Below, one piece after another: positions 17,546 to 27,231 of a stretch of 64,000 nt of DNA (position 1 is the first letter of the stretch; each line of letters opens with the position of its first letter). The notes under the pieces were generated by a model. It was not told the DNA's origin, did no database searches, and saw only the letters and a program-made list of their open reading frames with translations. Source of the DNA: Chryseobacterium sp. 7 (GTDB lineage Bacteria > Bacteroidota > Bacteroidia > Flavobacteriales > Weeksellaceae); the NCBI RefSeq assembly GCF_003663845.1, contig NZ_RCCA01000001.1:3038001-3102000 (forward strand), in the 5' to 3' direction. A program made the position numbers and the translations under genes.

Positions 17546-19792
17546 TTAGAACTTATAATACACTCCTACTCTCACTCCAAAAGGGCTTCCTGGTGTATAT
17601 GTAAGATCTGTAACAGGTTCTGCTTCTCCTTTCAGCTGAGTTTCCGTTGCAAACTGGGCTTCATTCCATTTTACATTGAAAAGGTTATTCAGCTGAACAT
17701 TAGCTCCCCATTTCTGACGGTTATAGGAAAGCATAAGATCATTCACAAAATAGGCTTTCGTTCTGATGCTGTTATCTTCCACAGCTGGTCTTGCTCCCAG
17801 ATATCTATATTGAAGTCCCAAAGAAAAACCATTCAGGAAATCCCAGTTTACAGATCCTGTGCTGGTCACAACCGGAGCCAAAGGAACATAATCCTGTCCT
17901 TTTTCTTCTTCGGTAAATCTTGCGTGGGAATAATTAATATCCGCATTCAGATAAAAGTTTTCCAGCGGCTGGAAACGAACTCCAAGATCCGCCCCAAAAC
18001 GTCTTGATTTCCCGGAAGGCTCTACCACTGCATCATCTCCTACATACACAAATTCCTGCTGAAGATCCATATACCATAATGCCGGAGTAATGATCAAGGA
18101 TTTGAACGGGTGTAATCTTACCCCGAGATCTGCACCTATAGAGTACGGAAGCGTATTTTCGTTTTTATTCGGAACGACTACTCTCAGGTCATTGGAATGG
18201 AAGCCCATCCCTGTTTTCAGGAACCACATTACATTGTCATTCTGAGCATAGGAGAAATTCAATTTTGGACTCAGTCTTGTTGCTTCTTTTGACTGTCCGG
18301 ATGGCAGTTGTTCCACATCCAGCAGATTGTGCATATTAAAAATAAAATGATCCACTCTCAAAGCCGGATTGATTGTCCATTTTCCTGTTTTCCATATCAG
18401 ACCTGAATAGGCATGAAGATTTGTTTCCGTTCCCGTTACATCAGACAGCCTGTCCAGCAGAAGATCTCTGTGATAAACGTGGTTAAGCTGTAGAGTATTG
18501 ATATCATCGTTTCTTAAACCGATTCCTGAAGTCCAGTTTAAAGAGCTGTTGGCAAAGGAAAAAGTCTTTGTATATTTTACTTCGGCTCCATAAATATTCC
18601 GTCCGTCCGTCTGCTGAATTTCATCGCCATTCTCTTTATCTTTCAAATTAAAAGTAAAATCAGAATACAGATTGAAGTTGTACTTTGAATAAAAAGCCAT
18701 GGCATCTATCTGCTCGGAAGGGGAAATAATATGTTTAAAATTCATCTGAAGATTGGTTCTGGATGTCTTCCCGCCTTCTGTAGGATCTATACTTCCCCAT
18801 CTGCCAATGATTCCTTCATCTACGGCACGCTCCGGAATCTGTCCGGAAGCATTCCAGGAAGAATTGAATGTTGAAAACTGGATGTTGAAATAGTCTTTAT
18901 CCGTCAACCATTGATTGTATTTCCCGAAGATATTGACTCTGTTAAAATTCTGCTTTACATCGAAAGGGCCGTCTGTATAGTTGTATTCTGCTGCTATATA
19001 TGCATTTTTTCGTCCCAGATCATCATGCAGAATATTGAACATTCCTAAGACTCTTTTTGAATTGAACGAGCCACCTTCCAGCTTAATCATACTGTTTTTC
19101 AAACCATTGTAGGTCTGAAAATCCACATATCCTGCGGTGTCAAAGTCTCCACGATCCATATAATAAGCTCCTTTTCCGAAATCAATATTATTAACGGTTT
19201 CAGGAATTACAAAGTGTAGATCAGAATATCCCTGACCATGGGCGTGAGAAACGATGTTCACTGGCATTCCGTCTACATTTACGCTTACATCTGTGCCATG
19301 ATCGGCATCAAATCCTCTTAAAAAAAGCTGCTCTGCCTTTCCGCCTCCGGCATGCTGTGCAATAAACAGCCCGGGAACTTTTCTCAATAAATCCTGCGCT
19401 GAATTTACCGGGAATTTGTTCAGATCAACCTTGGTAATGGCCGATAAAAAAGTGCTGTGATTGATAGCTACTTCAGAAATCTGAAAAGGCTTATGCTGTA
19501 AAAAAATAACTTTACTTTTATCTTCATCATTGATTACGACCCATTTTACCTCATCATATCCCTGACGGCTGATCACAAGGGTATCAGGAAGGGATTTTAC
19601 AGGAACGGCAAATGTACCGTCTGTTCCTGTATGGGTATGGCTGTTTCCGTGGTCGTATTTCACCAAAACATCCGCAATGGGGAATTTGTCATCTGCATCT
19701 TTGATTAACAACTGTTTTTCTGTTTCCTGCGCCATCATTTTTCCACTGAATGCCATGACCAGAAATACAGCTGCTATTTTTGTTATTCTCAT
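17546..19792 (-). CDS. TonB-dependent outer-membrane receptor (possible nickel receptor)
   Basis: A 748-residue receptor: signal peptide (1-21, ending KMMAQ), a carboxypeptidase-regulatory-like domain (about 26-105), a plug domain (about 120-235, VDLNKFPVNSAQDLLRKVPGLF, QLFLRGFDADHGTDVSVNVDG) and a beta-barrel ending in aromatic YYKF. It transports a ligand across the outer membrane with TonB energy. Histidines cluster in HGNSHTHTGTDG and NIVSHAHGQGYSDLHF. Because it ends the urease/urea-transporter block on the same strand, nickel is the likeliest cargo; this is inference. Confidence 0.88.
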   Translation of the reverse strand: MRITKIAAVFLVMAFSGKMMAQETEKQLLIKDADDKFPIADVLVKYDHGNSHTHTGTDGTFAVPVKSLPDTLVISRQGYDEVKWVVINDEDKSKVIFLQHKPFQISEVAINHSTFLSAITKVDLNKFPVNSAQDLLRKVPGLFIAQHAGGGKAEQLFLRGFDADHGTDVSVNVDGMPVNIVSHAHGQGYSDLHFVIPETVNNIDFGKGAYYMDRGDFDTAGYVDFQTYNGLKNSMIKLEGGSFNSKRVLGMFNILHDDLGRKNAYIAAEYNYTDGPFDVKQNFNRVNIFGKYNQWLTDKDYFNIQFSTFNSSWNASGQIPERAVDEGIIGRWGSIDPTEGGKTSRTNLQMNFKHIISPSEQIDAMAFYSKYNFNLYSDFTFNLKDKENGDEIQQTDGRNIYGAEVKYTKTFSFANSSLNWTSGIGLRNDDINTLQLNHVYHRDLLLDRLSDVTGTETNLHAYSGLIWKTGKWTINPALRVDHFIFNMHNLLDVEQLPSGQSKEATRLSPKLNFSYAQNDNVMWFLKTGMGFHSNDLRVVVPNKNENTLPYSIGADLGVRLHPFKSLIITPALWYMDLQQEFVYVGDDAVVEPSGKSRRFGADLGVRFQPLENFYLNADINYSHARFTEEEKGQDYVPLAPVVTSTGSVNWDFLNGFSLGLQYRYLGARPAVEDNSIRTKAYFVNDLMLSYNRQKWGANVQLNNLFNVKWNEAQFATETQLKGEAEPVTDLTYTPGSPFGVRVGVYYKF

Positions 19793-19848
19793 TTTTTGAT
19801 TTAATTGTTTTTGATTTAATATGTATTTTGAATTTAGAAATTAGAGAG

Positions 19849-19890
19849 ATGTCGATAGTGAATTTTACTTCGCAAGTGAATAGTCAATTA
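19849..19890. repeat. Dispersed intergenic repeat (gtcaatagtgaat family), copy 2
   Basis: gtcgatagtgaattttacttcgcaag and tgaatagtcaatt form the same type of arm found at 16376-16468 and 49071-49186. It sits between the TonB-receptor start and the end of the urea transporter. Confidence 0.5.
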
Positions 19891-19942
19891 TTGAGAAAGA
19901 GCTTTAAACAGTCTTGCACTCTCAAACTCTCCAACCCTCAGA

Positions 19943-19974
19943 CTCTCCAACTCTCCAACTCTCCAACTCTCTAA
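19943..19974. repeat. 8-bp tandem repeat, four units
   Basis: Three exact ctctccaa units and one ctctctaa lie directly 3' of the urea-transporter stop (minus strand), inside a longer C/T-rich tract (19917-19976). The unit resembles tactccaa repeated at 30639-30678. Confidence 0.75.
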
Positions 19975-19978
19975 CCTC

Positions 19979-20866
19979 TTAGCTTTTCGCTTTAAGAAAT
20001 GCCTTCTGAATTAAAAGCGTAATCCACGTTCCGGCTACAAATGGGAATGTAAATACTCCGCCTACCATATCCAGACAGTGATTGTCTATTAAAAGATCAT
20101 CAATAGCAATGGTGATAAGAACCGCGATCAGCACCCACAATCCATCTGTTTTTTTGACTCCTGAAAAAACTATGGCTGAAAGCACGGCATTAAACCCAAA
20201 TAATCCCATGTGGATTTCTTTGATAGGTTCTCCATTCAACTGTGATAATCCTGCACCCAGAATTGACGCAGCCAATCCATATAAAGCAGCTACCGGAGAA
20301 CTGATGAAAACAGCCAGAAAGAAAATAACTCCTGAAAGAATTCCTCCCTGAAATATTACTTCCCCAAAACCATTGGTACAGGTAAGAAAGTCATCGTATT
20401 CTGAAGGAACCACTTCACTGCTCAACATCTCTGAAGGCGGAATGTGGGTAAAATGATGCAGTGCAAATACCAACACCCATGTAATCATGATAAAAGGAAA
20501 AGTAAACACCGGAATTTTTTTCCGGATAAAGAAATGCTGAATAACAGCTGCCAATGCTCCACCCAATACTATTAAAATCCAGATCAATATTGTAGTTTCG
20601 AAAAGGAACGACAACGCAACTCCTACAAGAGCTGCACTGAAACCATAAAGTCCGGCATTGATTTCAGATTTGTCATAATTAAGCTTCATTGCAGTAAAAG
20701 TTCCGGCTGCTGTTGAAAGCAATACTGCAACCCCGCACTGCCAGCTTCCCATAAAGATTCCTATAAGAAACAAAAAGCCTGTCCACCTGTTTTCCTGAAG
20801 CATGATCTGCCCGATTCCTTTTAAAACATTGTCTAAAAAAGGGAGTTTTTTGAAAAATTCTTCCAT
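19979..20866 (-). CDS. Urea transporter (UT family)
   Basis: A 295-residue integral membrane protein with about ten helices in two homologous halves. Each half has the family signature: INAGLYGFSAALVGVAL (about 70-86) and HMGLFGFNAVLSAIV (about 218-232). UT proteins form trimeric channels that pass urea down its gradient. Its place between the urease genes and the TonB receptor suggests that it feeds urea to urease. Gaps of about 200 bp to its neighbours could allow separate promoters. Confidence 0.92.
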   Translation of the reverse strand: MEEFFKKLPFLDNVLKGIGQIMLQENRWTGFLFLIGIFMGSWQCGVAVLLSTAAGTFTAMKLNYDKSEINAGLYGFSAALVGVALSFLFETTILIWILIVLGGALAAVIQHFFIRKKIPVFTFPFIMITWVLVFALHHFTHIPPSEMLSSEVVPSEYDDFLTCTNGFGEVIFQGGILSGVIFFLAVFISSPVAALYGLAASILGAGLSQLNGEPIKEIHMGLFGFNAVLSAIVFSGVKKTDGLWVLIAVLITIAIDDLLIDNHCLDMVGGVFTFPFVAGTWITLLIQKAFLKAKS

Positions 20867-21004
20867 AGTTTTTTTAATTTATTAATAATGTAGAGTGATT
20901 TTAGAGGGTTATTGGTTCTTTTTTGTTGCTAGATGCTGGATGCGAGGTACGAGGATTAGGATACGAGATTGAAAATTCAGCATTTTTCAACTTCGATTCT
21001 TTCT

Positions 21005-21073
21005 TCAACGTTCCAATTCTCTTACCCTCAAACTCTCCCACTCTATCACTCGAATCCTGAATCCTGGAACTCG
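21005..21073. repeat. Pyrimidine-rich tract after UreH-like gene
   Basis: A C/T-rich tract (ccctcaaactctcccactct) directly after the UreH-like stop on the minus strand, part of the same class as 17460-17545 and 19917-19976. Confidence 0.4.
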
Positions 21074-21074
21074 T

Positions 21075-21776
21075 TTACCATCCAAGAAAGACCATTCCAA
21101 CTCCGCAAACGGTTACTACCGCTCCGCTTACCACTCCCATATATCTTTCCAGTTTTTCTGTATTGAATAGTGTTGAATACCCGTAACGCCCTAAGAGAAC
21201 CATCCCGAGCATTGTTAAAACGGTTGTTATGGTGAATGAAGTTACCAGTACAGCGATTTCAGACATGGAATGTTTGACTCCTGAATAAAATAATAAAGGA
21301 ATCAGAGGTTCACTTGGTCCCATTACGAAAATCATGAAAAGTACAAGCGGAGTTACTTTTATTCTTTTTTGAGGCATTACCACTTCACTGTGATTATGTT
21401 CATATACATACACATCATCACCCATTACATCAAAATGTTTATGCGGTTTGTTTCTGATAGCCTGAATGACACCGTATACCAAGTAAACTCCTCCAAAGAT
21501 CAGCAATGCCCATCCTGAGAAATTTCCTCTGATATCCTGAAACCAGGAGATTTTATTCAGCTGCCATCCAAGGAAAACTCCGATAAAACCTAAGATCAGG
21601 GAACTGAACACATGTCCGAATCCGCAGACAACGGTTAAGATGGCTGTTTTCATTCCGCTCCATTTCTTAGATTTTGAAATAACAATGAAAGGCAGATAAT
21701 GATCCGGCCCTGAGGCTGTATGTATAAAACTTATTGAAATGGCACTTAACAGAAGCGCCCAAACTGTACTATCCAT
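21075..21776 (-). CDS. UreH-like / NicO-type membrane protein
   Basis: A 233-residue protein with about six transmembrane helices. Helix 1 carries ISFIHTASGPDHYLPFIV, close to the HxxxPDH motif of UreH and NiCoT/RcnA-type metal transporters, and a hydrophilic His-containing loop (NKPHKHFDVMGDDVYVYEHNHSE) follows helix 4. In urease loci this family is linked to nickel supply. Transport direction and metal are inferred from family and context. It follows ureD on the same strand by about 150 bp, with a MITE-like repeat between. Confidence 0.8.
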   Translation of the reverse strand: MDSTVWALLLSAISISFIHTASGPDHYLPFIVISKSKKWSGMKTAILTVVCGFGHVFSSLILGFIGVFLGWQLNKISWFQDIRGNFSGWALLIFGGVYLVYGVIQAIRNKPHKHFDVMGDDVYVYEHNHSEVVMPQKRIKVTPLVLFMIFVMGPSEPLIPLLFYSGVKHSMSEIAVLVTSFTITTVLTMLGMVLLGRYGYSTLFNTEKLERYMGVVSGAVVTVCGVGMVFLGW

Positions 21777-21797
21777 TTTTTAATTTAATTTTTTTAT

Positions 21798-21927
21798 GAG
21801 GCAGTCTCAAAAGTGTCATTCTGAAAGAAATGAAATGTAGTGAAGAATCTCATATATTTGGTTATCAATGAGATTATCCCTTCGTCAGAATGACAAAAGC
21901 CAGATTGTTTGACTTTGAGACAGCCTC
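21798..21927. repeat. MITE-like element, copy 3, with outer inverted arms
   Basis: Outer arms gaggcagtctcaaa (21798-21811) and tttgagacagcctc (21914-21927) match with one mismatch; inner ends gtcattctga and tcagaatgac (21815-21894) match copies 1 and 2. The 130-bp element has no ORF and splits ureD from the UreH-like gene. Confidence 0.8.
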
Positions 21928-21931
21928 TCTT

Positions 21932-22720
21932 TTACTCTAAAGACCAAAGGATTTCCTGAATATACAGGAAGAAGTTGTACATCTGTTCTCCTCCATGCCC
22001 TAAAGCCCTTACTACAAAACCATTATCTTCCATTGCGGAAACTCCTACTTCCATTTCTTCATGATGCTGCACAGCGGCCTCAACGATTTCTTCTATCAAT
22101 CTGTTTTTATCTACATTTTCCTTTGTACTGTAGAAAATCAGGGTTCCCTGATGGGTATACTGCTCCAGGTTTCCAATGCTGCTGATCGGGATCATATCAG
22201 GCTGAATCAGAACGTTATCTTTCACTACAAGTTTATTATTGTGATAGATTTCCATGACATTCTGAAAGCGTTTCAGCTTAAAAACCTCTCCATAATGTTT
22301 TCTTCCACAGGTAATGATCTCACTGATGATAATCTGACTGTTTTTCCCGATATGAATATTCGCTTTGCTCTTAAAGTTGGAATCTTCGTGGGGAACTATA
22401 GGGTGAGGAACATAGGCGAAAGAAGTTTCATCTTCCATAGAAACGTTCAGCTCCTGAAGTGCCTGGTCCTGCATGTTAAAAAGTCTCTGGTAGGATTGCG
22501 ACTGCAGTTGAAGGGCAGCTCCTTTTTCAAGGGTAACATCCAAATGATAATGGTCTCCGTCCAGAATTCCCGGAGAGGAGCTCATCACCATCTGATAGAG
22601 CTTTTTGTCACTTTTCCGCTGTCCTACAGAAACTACCCTGAAAGGAAGCGAGACATAAAGATCTTTCACATAGGATTCTCCTCCCTTGAATCCTGCAATT
22701 ATATTTAAACGACTATCCAT
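21932..22720 (-). CDS. ureD: Urease accessory protein UreD
   Basis: A 262-residue protein of the UreD/UreH scaffold family, with SPGILDGDHYHLDVTLEKGAAL and the QSYQRLFNMQDQ segment typical of the family. UreD binds apo-urease and recruits UreF and UreG for nickel insertion. Its ATG starts immediately after the ureG stop (no gap), so translation is coupled. It is last in the accessory gene set. Confidence 0.93.
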   Translation of the reverse strand: MDSRLNIIAGFKGGESYVKDLYVSLPFRVVSVGQRKSDKKLYQMVMSSSPGILDGDHYHLDVTLEKGAALQLQSQSYQRLFNMQDQALQELNVSMEDETSFAYVPHPIVPHEDSNFKSKANIHIGKNSQIIISEIITCGRKHYGEVFKLKRFQNVMEIYHNNKLVVKDNVLIQPDMIPISSIGNLEQYTHQGTLIFYSTKENVDKNRLIEEIVEAAVQHHEEMEVGVSAMEDNGFVVRALGHGGEQMYNFFLYIQEILWSLE

Positions 22721-23359
22721 TTATCTTACTAAGTTCGGTTCTTCAATTTCCTCTAAAAGAGCATATTTTTTGATCCAACCAATTACTTTATCCAGCCCTT
22801 CATCTGTTTTCAGGTTTGTGAATACGAAAGGGTTTCCTTTTCTCATTCTTCTGGCATCATTTTCCATCACTTCAAGGCTGGCTCCAACGTAAGGAGCAAG
22901 GTCAATTTTATTGATGATCAGTAAGTCTGATCTTGTAATACCGGGACCTCCTTTTCTAGGAATTTTTTCTCCTTCTGCCACATCGATAATGAAAATGGTA
23001 ACGTCTGCAAGGTCGGGACTGAATGTCGCGGAAAGATTATCCCCTCCACTTTCGATAAGAACCAATTCAATTTCAGGGAAACGTGCTGCCAGCTCATCCA
23101 CTGCTTCTAGGTTCATACTTGCATCTTCACGGATTGCTGTGTGAGGGCATCCTCCTGTTTCTACTCCGATAATTCTGTCGTGGGGAAGAAGGCTGTTTTT
23201 TGCCATAAATTCAGCGTCTTCTTTAGTATAAATATCATTCGTGATTACTCCAAGATCATAAGTCCCGAATAATTTTCTGCTTAAACGTTCCAATAATGCA
23301 GTTTTCCCTGAACCTACAGGTCCTGCTACTCCTACTTTTATATACTTTCTATTTTCCAT
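22721..23359 (-). CDS. ureG: Urease accessory GTPase UreG
   Basis: A 212-residue SIMIBI-class GTPase. Visible motifs are the P-loop [14 protein letters not shown], the metal-binding CPH in [26 protein letters not shown] and the [10 protein letters not shown] base-recognition loop. UreG hydrolyses GTP to drive nickel delivery to urease. No His-rich extension is present. It lies about 200 bp after ureF and abuts ureD. Confidence 0.96.
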   Translation of the reverse strand: MENRKYIKVGVAGPVGSGKTALLERLSRKLFGTYDLGVITNDIYTKEDAEFMAKNSLLPHDRIIGVETGGCPHTAIREDASMNLEAVDELAARFPEIELVLIESGGDNLSATFSPDLADVTIFIIDVAEGEKIPRKGGPGITRSDLLIINKIDLAPYVGASLEVMENDARRMRKGNPFVFTNLKTDEGLDKVIGWIKKYALLEEIEEPNLVR

Positions 23360-23561
23360 TTTTTTTAATTTTTAATTGATTTTTTAAACGCGATGGGCCT
23401 TGTTTTTTATTAACTGAGAATAATGTAAGGGATGCAAAGGCATTTCATTCGGCTAATAAGCATTCATATTCATTGAGTCTTACGCTTCTTTACTTCCTTA
23501 GCTTTTCCAATCTTCTTTTATCATTTTGCCTTTCCTCCCTTTTGTCTTTTATTTTTATTTT

Positions 23562-24260
23562 TTATGACATATAAAGTCTTGAATACAGTCTTTCATGCTG
23601 CATACATCTGATATCAAAGGCAGTATTACAAAGTCCCACCATATCCCTATCCAACTCCATGGTTTCCCAAACTGTTTTTTCCATTACGGGATAGAGTGAA
23701 AATAGAATATCCTGCCCGTCCAGCTGTCCAAGGGGAACCAGTTTTACTGCATTCGTTATCATTCCGGCAACGGAAGTATAATAGAATCCTAAAAGTGCTT
23801 CGTACAAAGGAATTTTCATTAAATAAGCATACACTCCGAATACGATACAATAGTGGGAATTGGCTTCTTTATTCTGAACTGCTTTTTCAAAAGCTTCCAT
23901 AAAAGGAAAATGGTCTCTTCTCTTGAAAATCTTAATCAGTCTGAGTCCCAGTTTCTGGCTGGCCTGCCGGATTTCTTTCGGGCATTTTATAGCATTACAC
24001 TCATTATCAAGAAATATCAATGCCTCTAAATCTCCTTTTTCTGCTGCTTTATAAGCCAGTTTTACAAAAGCTCCGTCATTGAATTTAAGGTTGTACTGAA
24101 GCATATTCTGTACAAATTCCTTTGCGGTTGCCAGATTATGTACAATTCTTTCCTGAACGTAAGTTTCAAGTCCGTTGGAATGGGTATATCCCCCGATGGG
24201 AAGTGTAGGATCTGCAAGATGAAGCAGTCCTGACAGAAAGTTTATATTCATATTATTCAT
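23562..24260 (-). CDS. ureF: Urease accessory protein UreF
   Basis: A 232-residue all-helical protein; the N-terminal LLHLADPTLPIGGYTHSNGLETYVQ is the UreF signature, and the C-terminal LVPLGQLDGQDILF segment also fits. UreF bridges UreD and UreG in the maturation complex. Its start overlaps the ureE stop by 8 bp, indicating coupling. The next gap (about 200 bp to ureG) contains only AT- and CT-rich DNA. Confidence 0.95.
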   Translation of the reverse strand: MNNMNINFLSGLLHLADPTLPIGGYTHSNGLETYVQERIVHNLATAKEFVQNMLQYNLKFNDGAFVKLAYKAAEKGDLEALIFLDNECNAIKCPKEIRQASQKLGLRLIKIFKRRDHFPFMEAFEKAVQNKEANSHYCIVFGVYAYLMKIPLYEALLGFYYTSVAGMITNAVKLVPLGQLDGQDILFSLYPVMEKTVWETMELDRDMVGLCNTAFDIRCMQHERLYSRLYMS

Positions 24261-24762
24261 CTTTCGGGGCAGCCATTTTTAAGATTTTCGTAAAGATTGT
24301 TGATCCCAGACTTCCATGTCCATGAGGTTCAACATTAGATTTAAGAAGATTCAGCAGTTTTACAGATTGTTTTTCCGGTTTGAAACCGCTTGCTTCCAGC
24401 CATCTGAACATAGGCATTTCAAAAGGAAGCAATACTTTATCATTCTGAATAAAAAGCGGAATATGCTTGTTTCCAATCTCATAACACACAGTACCCATTT
24501 CCAACAGTGAAGAAGGTGACATTACGATAGCTTCTGTTTCCAGAACATTTACCGCAATTATTTTTTCTGCATCTTCAAAAAGAATGTCTCCTTCACGCAA
24601 ACGCTGCCCTTCTCTGAGAAATTTGATGGCAACATCGGTTCCCTGTCTGGTTTTTTTGCGCTGGATTCTTTTGGTGGTTTCAAACCATTCCAGATCAAGA
24701 TAGTCTATGGTTTTCTCCGAAGGATTTTCAGCGAGGTTGCCTATGATTTGATTAATTATCAT
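24253..24762 (-). CDS. ureE: Urease nickel metallochaperone UreE
   Basis: A 169-residue protein: N-terminal peptide-binding domain with LEWFETTKRIQRKKTRQGTDVAI and a C-terminal metal domain with LGTVCYEIGNKHIPLFI. Instead of the His-rich tail of some UreE proteins it has only a short VEPHGHGSLGS. It delivers nickel to the urease maturation complex. The start overlaps the upstream outer-membrane gene by 11 bp. Confidence 0.93.
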   Translation of the reverse strand: MIINQIIGNLAENPSEKTIDYLDLEWFETTKRIQRKKTRQGTDVAIKFLREGQRLREGDILFEDAEKIIAVNVLETEAIVMSPSSLLEMGTVCYEIGNKHIPLFIQNDKVLLPFEMPMFRWLEASGFKPEKQSVKLLNLLKSNVEPHGHGSLGSTIFTKILKMAAPKDE

Positions 24763-25399
24763 TTTTAGATTTTTTTCTGAAGTCTAAGTTTTTGGAGATA
24801 CCTACCCCGAAAGTGGAACCACTGATTCCTGCTACATAGCTTTTTGTCCAGCCTTCTTCTTTTGTTTTCGTCTGAAGCATGGATAGTTCTGCAAATTTGA
24901 ATTTCAGTGCCCAGCCACCTCCTAACAATATCCCGATCAAAGGATAGGCACGGAGACGAAATCCGTTAAAATTCTGCATAGCGTCTGCTGCTGTTGAAAG
25001 CTGTTGCCCCCAAACATAATGAGCATCCACCTGGCCGATCAATACAAAGTATTTCCCAAGCATTACTGAAGGGCTATACCAAACTCCCGCTTCATTTTGT
25101 TTGTAGACTACATTATGATCAACCGTATTCTGAGAGTAGGCATAGTTGACTCCGACAAGATCATTATTATTGATAAAGTAGCCCACTCCAAGCGGTGCGC
25201 TGGAAACGGTACTGCTGCTGCTTGAAGGGGTTGTGATTTTAGAATAGTCTAATGAACCGTAGACCATAAACTGTCCTTTTGGCCCGTCTTCATCGCTTTT
25301 AATTCTGTGCCCGCCCAGAAATTGAGCATTCAGATTCCCTGAAAGTATGGACACACCGGCTATGATAAGAGAAAAAGCTGTTTTATTTAAATATTTCAT
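24752..25399 (-). CDS. Outer-membrane beta-barrel-like protein inside the urease operon
   Basis: A 215-residue protein with a signal peptide (about 1-26, SGNLNAQ) followed by repeated amphipathic beta strands (GQFMVYGSLDYSKIT, YFINNNDLVGVNYAYS, KYFVLIGQVDAHYVW) ending in EGWTKSYVAGISGSTFGVGISKNLDF. It resembles the small outer-membrane beta-barrel proteins of Bacteroidota. It is not a known urease subunit, yet it lies between ureC and ureE and overlaps ureE by 11 bp. A role in urea or nickel passage is possible but unproven. Confidence 0.7.
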   Translation of the reverse strand: MKYLNKTAFSLIIAGVSILSGNLNAQFLGGHRIKSDEDGPKGQFMVYGSLDYSKITTPSSSSSTVSSAPLGVGYFINNNDLVGVNYAYSQNTVDHNVVYKQNEAGVWYSPSVMLGKYFVLIGQVDAHYVWGQQLSTAADAMQNFNGFRLRAYPLIGILLGGGWALKFKFAELSMLQTKTKEEGWTKSYVAGISGSTFGVGISKNLDFRKKSKNDN

Positions 25400-25451
25400 T
25401 GTAAGCTTGATTCTATAATTGTGGTAAATTGTACTAGATAAACTTTGATTA

Positions 25452-25482
25452 AACCTTATAGGTTTTTGAAACCTATAAGGTT
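25452..25482. repeat. 14-bp perfect hairpin between ureC and the outer-membrane gene
   Basis: Arms aaccttataggttt (25452-25465) and aaacctataaggtt (25469-25482) are exact complements with a 3-nt loop. It lies in the 109-bp gap after ureC, and could be a dispersed hairpin repeat or an RNA-processing or attenuation site. There is no long U run, so it is not a classic terminator. Confidence 0.7.
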
Positions 25483-25508
25483 GGTATCCATTATTGTTTA
25501 AGTTTATC

Positions 25509-27230
25509 TTAGAACAAGTAATAAAGCTGTGTTAAAGGCAGTGTTTCCGCTGGTTCACAAGTGATGTATTCACCATCTACTGTTACTTTGTAATTTTCAG
25601 GATTCACTTCAATTAAAGGAGTCTTATCATTGTGGATAAGGTCTTTTTTGGAAATATTTCTACAGTTTTTCACCGGAAGAATCATTTTTTCCAGTTTGTA
25701 GGAAGCAATTGTTCCATTGTCAATAGAAATCTGAGAAACAAAATTGGCGCAAGTACCAAACTTTGCTTTTCCGTGAGCTCCGAACATATTTCTGTAAATA
25801 ACCGGCTGAGGCGTTGGAATAGATGCGTTAGGATCTCCCATTTTAGCTGCAATTACGAATCCTCCTTTTACAATCATTTCTGGTTTTACACCAAATAATG
25901 CAGGTTTCCAGATCACTAAGTCGGCTAATTTTCCTTCTTCAATAGATCCTACATATTCTGAAATACCGTGTGCAATAGCTGGGTTAATGGTATATTTCGC
26001 TACATATCTTTTCGCACGGTAGTTATCGTTACCATGGCCTTTATCTTCAACAAGATCACCTCTCTGTTCTTTCATTTTACTTGCCGTCTGCCATGTTCTG
26101 GTGATTACTTCACCTGGTCTTCCCATCGCCTGAGAGTCTGAACTCATGATGCTGAAAACTCCCATATCATGAAGAATATCTTCTGCTGCAATGGTTTCAG
26201 GACGGATACGGGAATCTGCGAACGCTACATCCTCAGGAATGTTTTTGCTCAAGTGGTGGCAAACCATCAGCATATCTAAGTGCTCATCAATTGTATTGAC
26301 CGTGTAAGGACGCGTAGGATTGGTAGAAGCCGGCAATACGTTTGGATACATTGCTGCTTTAATAATATCCGGTGCGTGACCTCCACCTGCTCCTTCTGTG
26401 TGGAAAGTGTGGATTACTCTTCCGTTGATGGCTCTCATGGTATCTTCAAGGAATCCTCCTTCATTCAAGGTATCGGTGTGGATCGCTACCTGAACGTCAT
26501 ATTTATCCGCAACCTTTAGTGCAGCATCAATGGTTGCCGGAGCTGCTCCCCAATCTTCGTGAATCTTTACTCCCAAAGCACCTGCTTCTACCTGCTCTTC
26601 AATAGGTTCTTCTGCCGAACAGTTTCCTTTCCCGAAGAAGCCAAGGTTCATTGGATATTCTTCTGCTGCTTCAAGCATTTTCTGCATATTGAAGCTTCCC
26701 GGAGTAACCGTTGTAGCATTGGTTCCGTCATTAGGGCCTGTCCCCCCACCGATCATTGTTGTAATTCCGCTGTAAAGCGATGTTTCGATTTGTTGAGGGC
26801 AGATATAATGGATATGGGTATCAATACCTCCGGCTGTTACGATATATCCTTTTCCTCCGTGAACTTCGGTTGAAGCCCCGATGATCATATTAGGACTTAC
26901 ACCGTCCATTGTATCTGGATTCCCTGCTTTTCCGATTCCTACAATCTTCCCGTCTTTGATTCCGATGTCTCCTTTTACAATTCCCCAGTGATCAATGATT
27001 ACGGCTCCGGTAATGCAAAGATCTAAAACACCTTCATCCCTTTTAGCAGTAACATTTTGTCCCATACCATCACGTACTGTTTTTCCTCCTCCGAAAACAG
27101 CTTCGTCTCCGTAATGAGTGAAATCTTTTTCGATTTCAATAATAATTTCGGTATCTCCCAGTCTGATTTTGTCTCCAGCTGTAGGACCTAATATATTGGC
27201 GTATTGTTTTCTGTCTACGTGTAAGCTCAT
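25509..27230 (-). CDS. ureC: Urease alpha subunit UreC
   Basis: A 573-residue catalytic subunit. All nickel-site residues are present: His139 and His141 ([12 protein letters not shown]), the lysine to be carbamylated Lys222 and His224 (VKIHEDWG), His251 (AIHTDTL), His277 (HTFHTEG), catalytic His325 (MVCHHLSKN) and Asp365 ([13 protein letters not shown]), each five residues beyond the Klebsiella numbering. It hydrolyses urea to ammonia and carbamate in the cytoplasm. It starts 1 bp after the ureB stop. Confidence 0.98.
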   Translation of the reverse strand: MSLHVDRKQYANILGPTAGDKIRLGDTEIIIEIEKDFTHYGDEAVFGGGKTVRDGMGQNVTAKRDEGVLDLCITGAVIIDHWGIVKGDIGIKDGKIVGIGKAGNPDTMDGVSPNMIIGASTEVHGGKGYIVTAGGIDTHIHYICPQQIETSLYSGITTMIGGGTGPNDGTNATTVTPGSFNMQKMLEAAEEYPMNLGFFGKGNCSAEEPIEEQVEAGALGVKIHEDWGAAPATIDAALKVADKYDVQVAIHTDTLNEGGFLEDTMRAINGRVIHTFHTEGAGGGHAPDIIKAAMYPNVLPASTNPTRPYTVNTIDEHLDMLMVCHHLSKNIPEDVAFADSRIRPETIAAEDILHDMGVFSIMSSDSQAMGRPGEVITRTWQTASKMKEQRGDLVEDKGHGNDNYRAKRYVAKYTINPAIAHGISEYVGSIEEGKLADLVIWKPALFGVKPEMIVKGGFVIAAKMGDPNASIPTPQPVIYRNMFGAHGKAKFGTCANFVSQISIDNGTIASYKLEKMILPVKNCRNISKKDLIHNDKTPLIEVNPENYKVTVDGEYITCEPAETLPLTQLYYLF

Positions 27231-27231
27231 C

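Noticed and set aside
19917..19976. CRISPR or phase-variable coding repeat
   Set aside because: The 8-bp tandem repeat is outside any reading frame, lies after a stop codon and has no spacers.
22061..22708. 215-codon frame on the plus strand across ureD
   Set aside because: It is antisense to a well-recognised ureD and its sequence shows no family motif.
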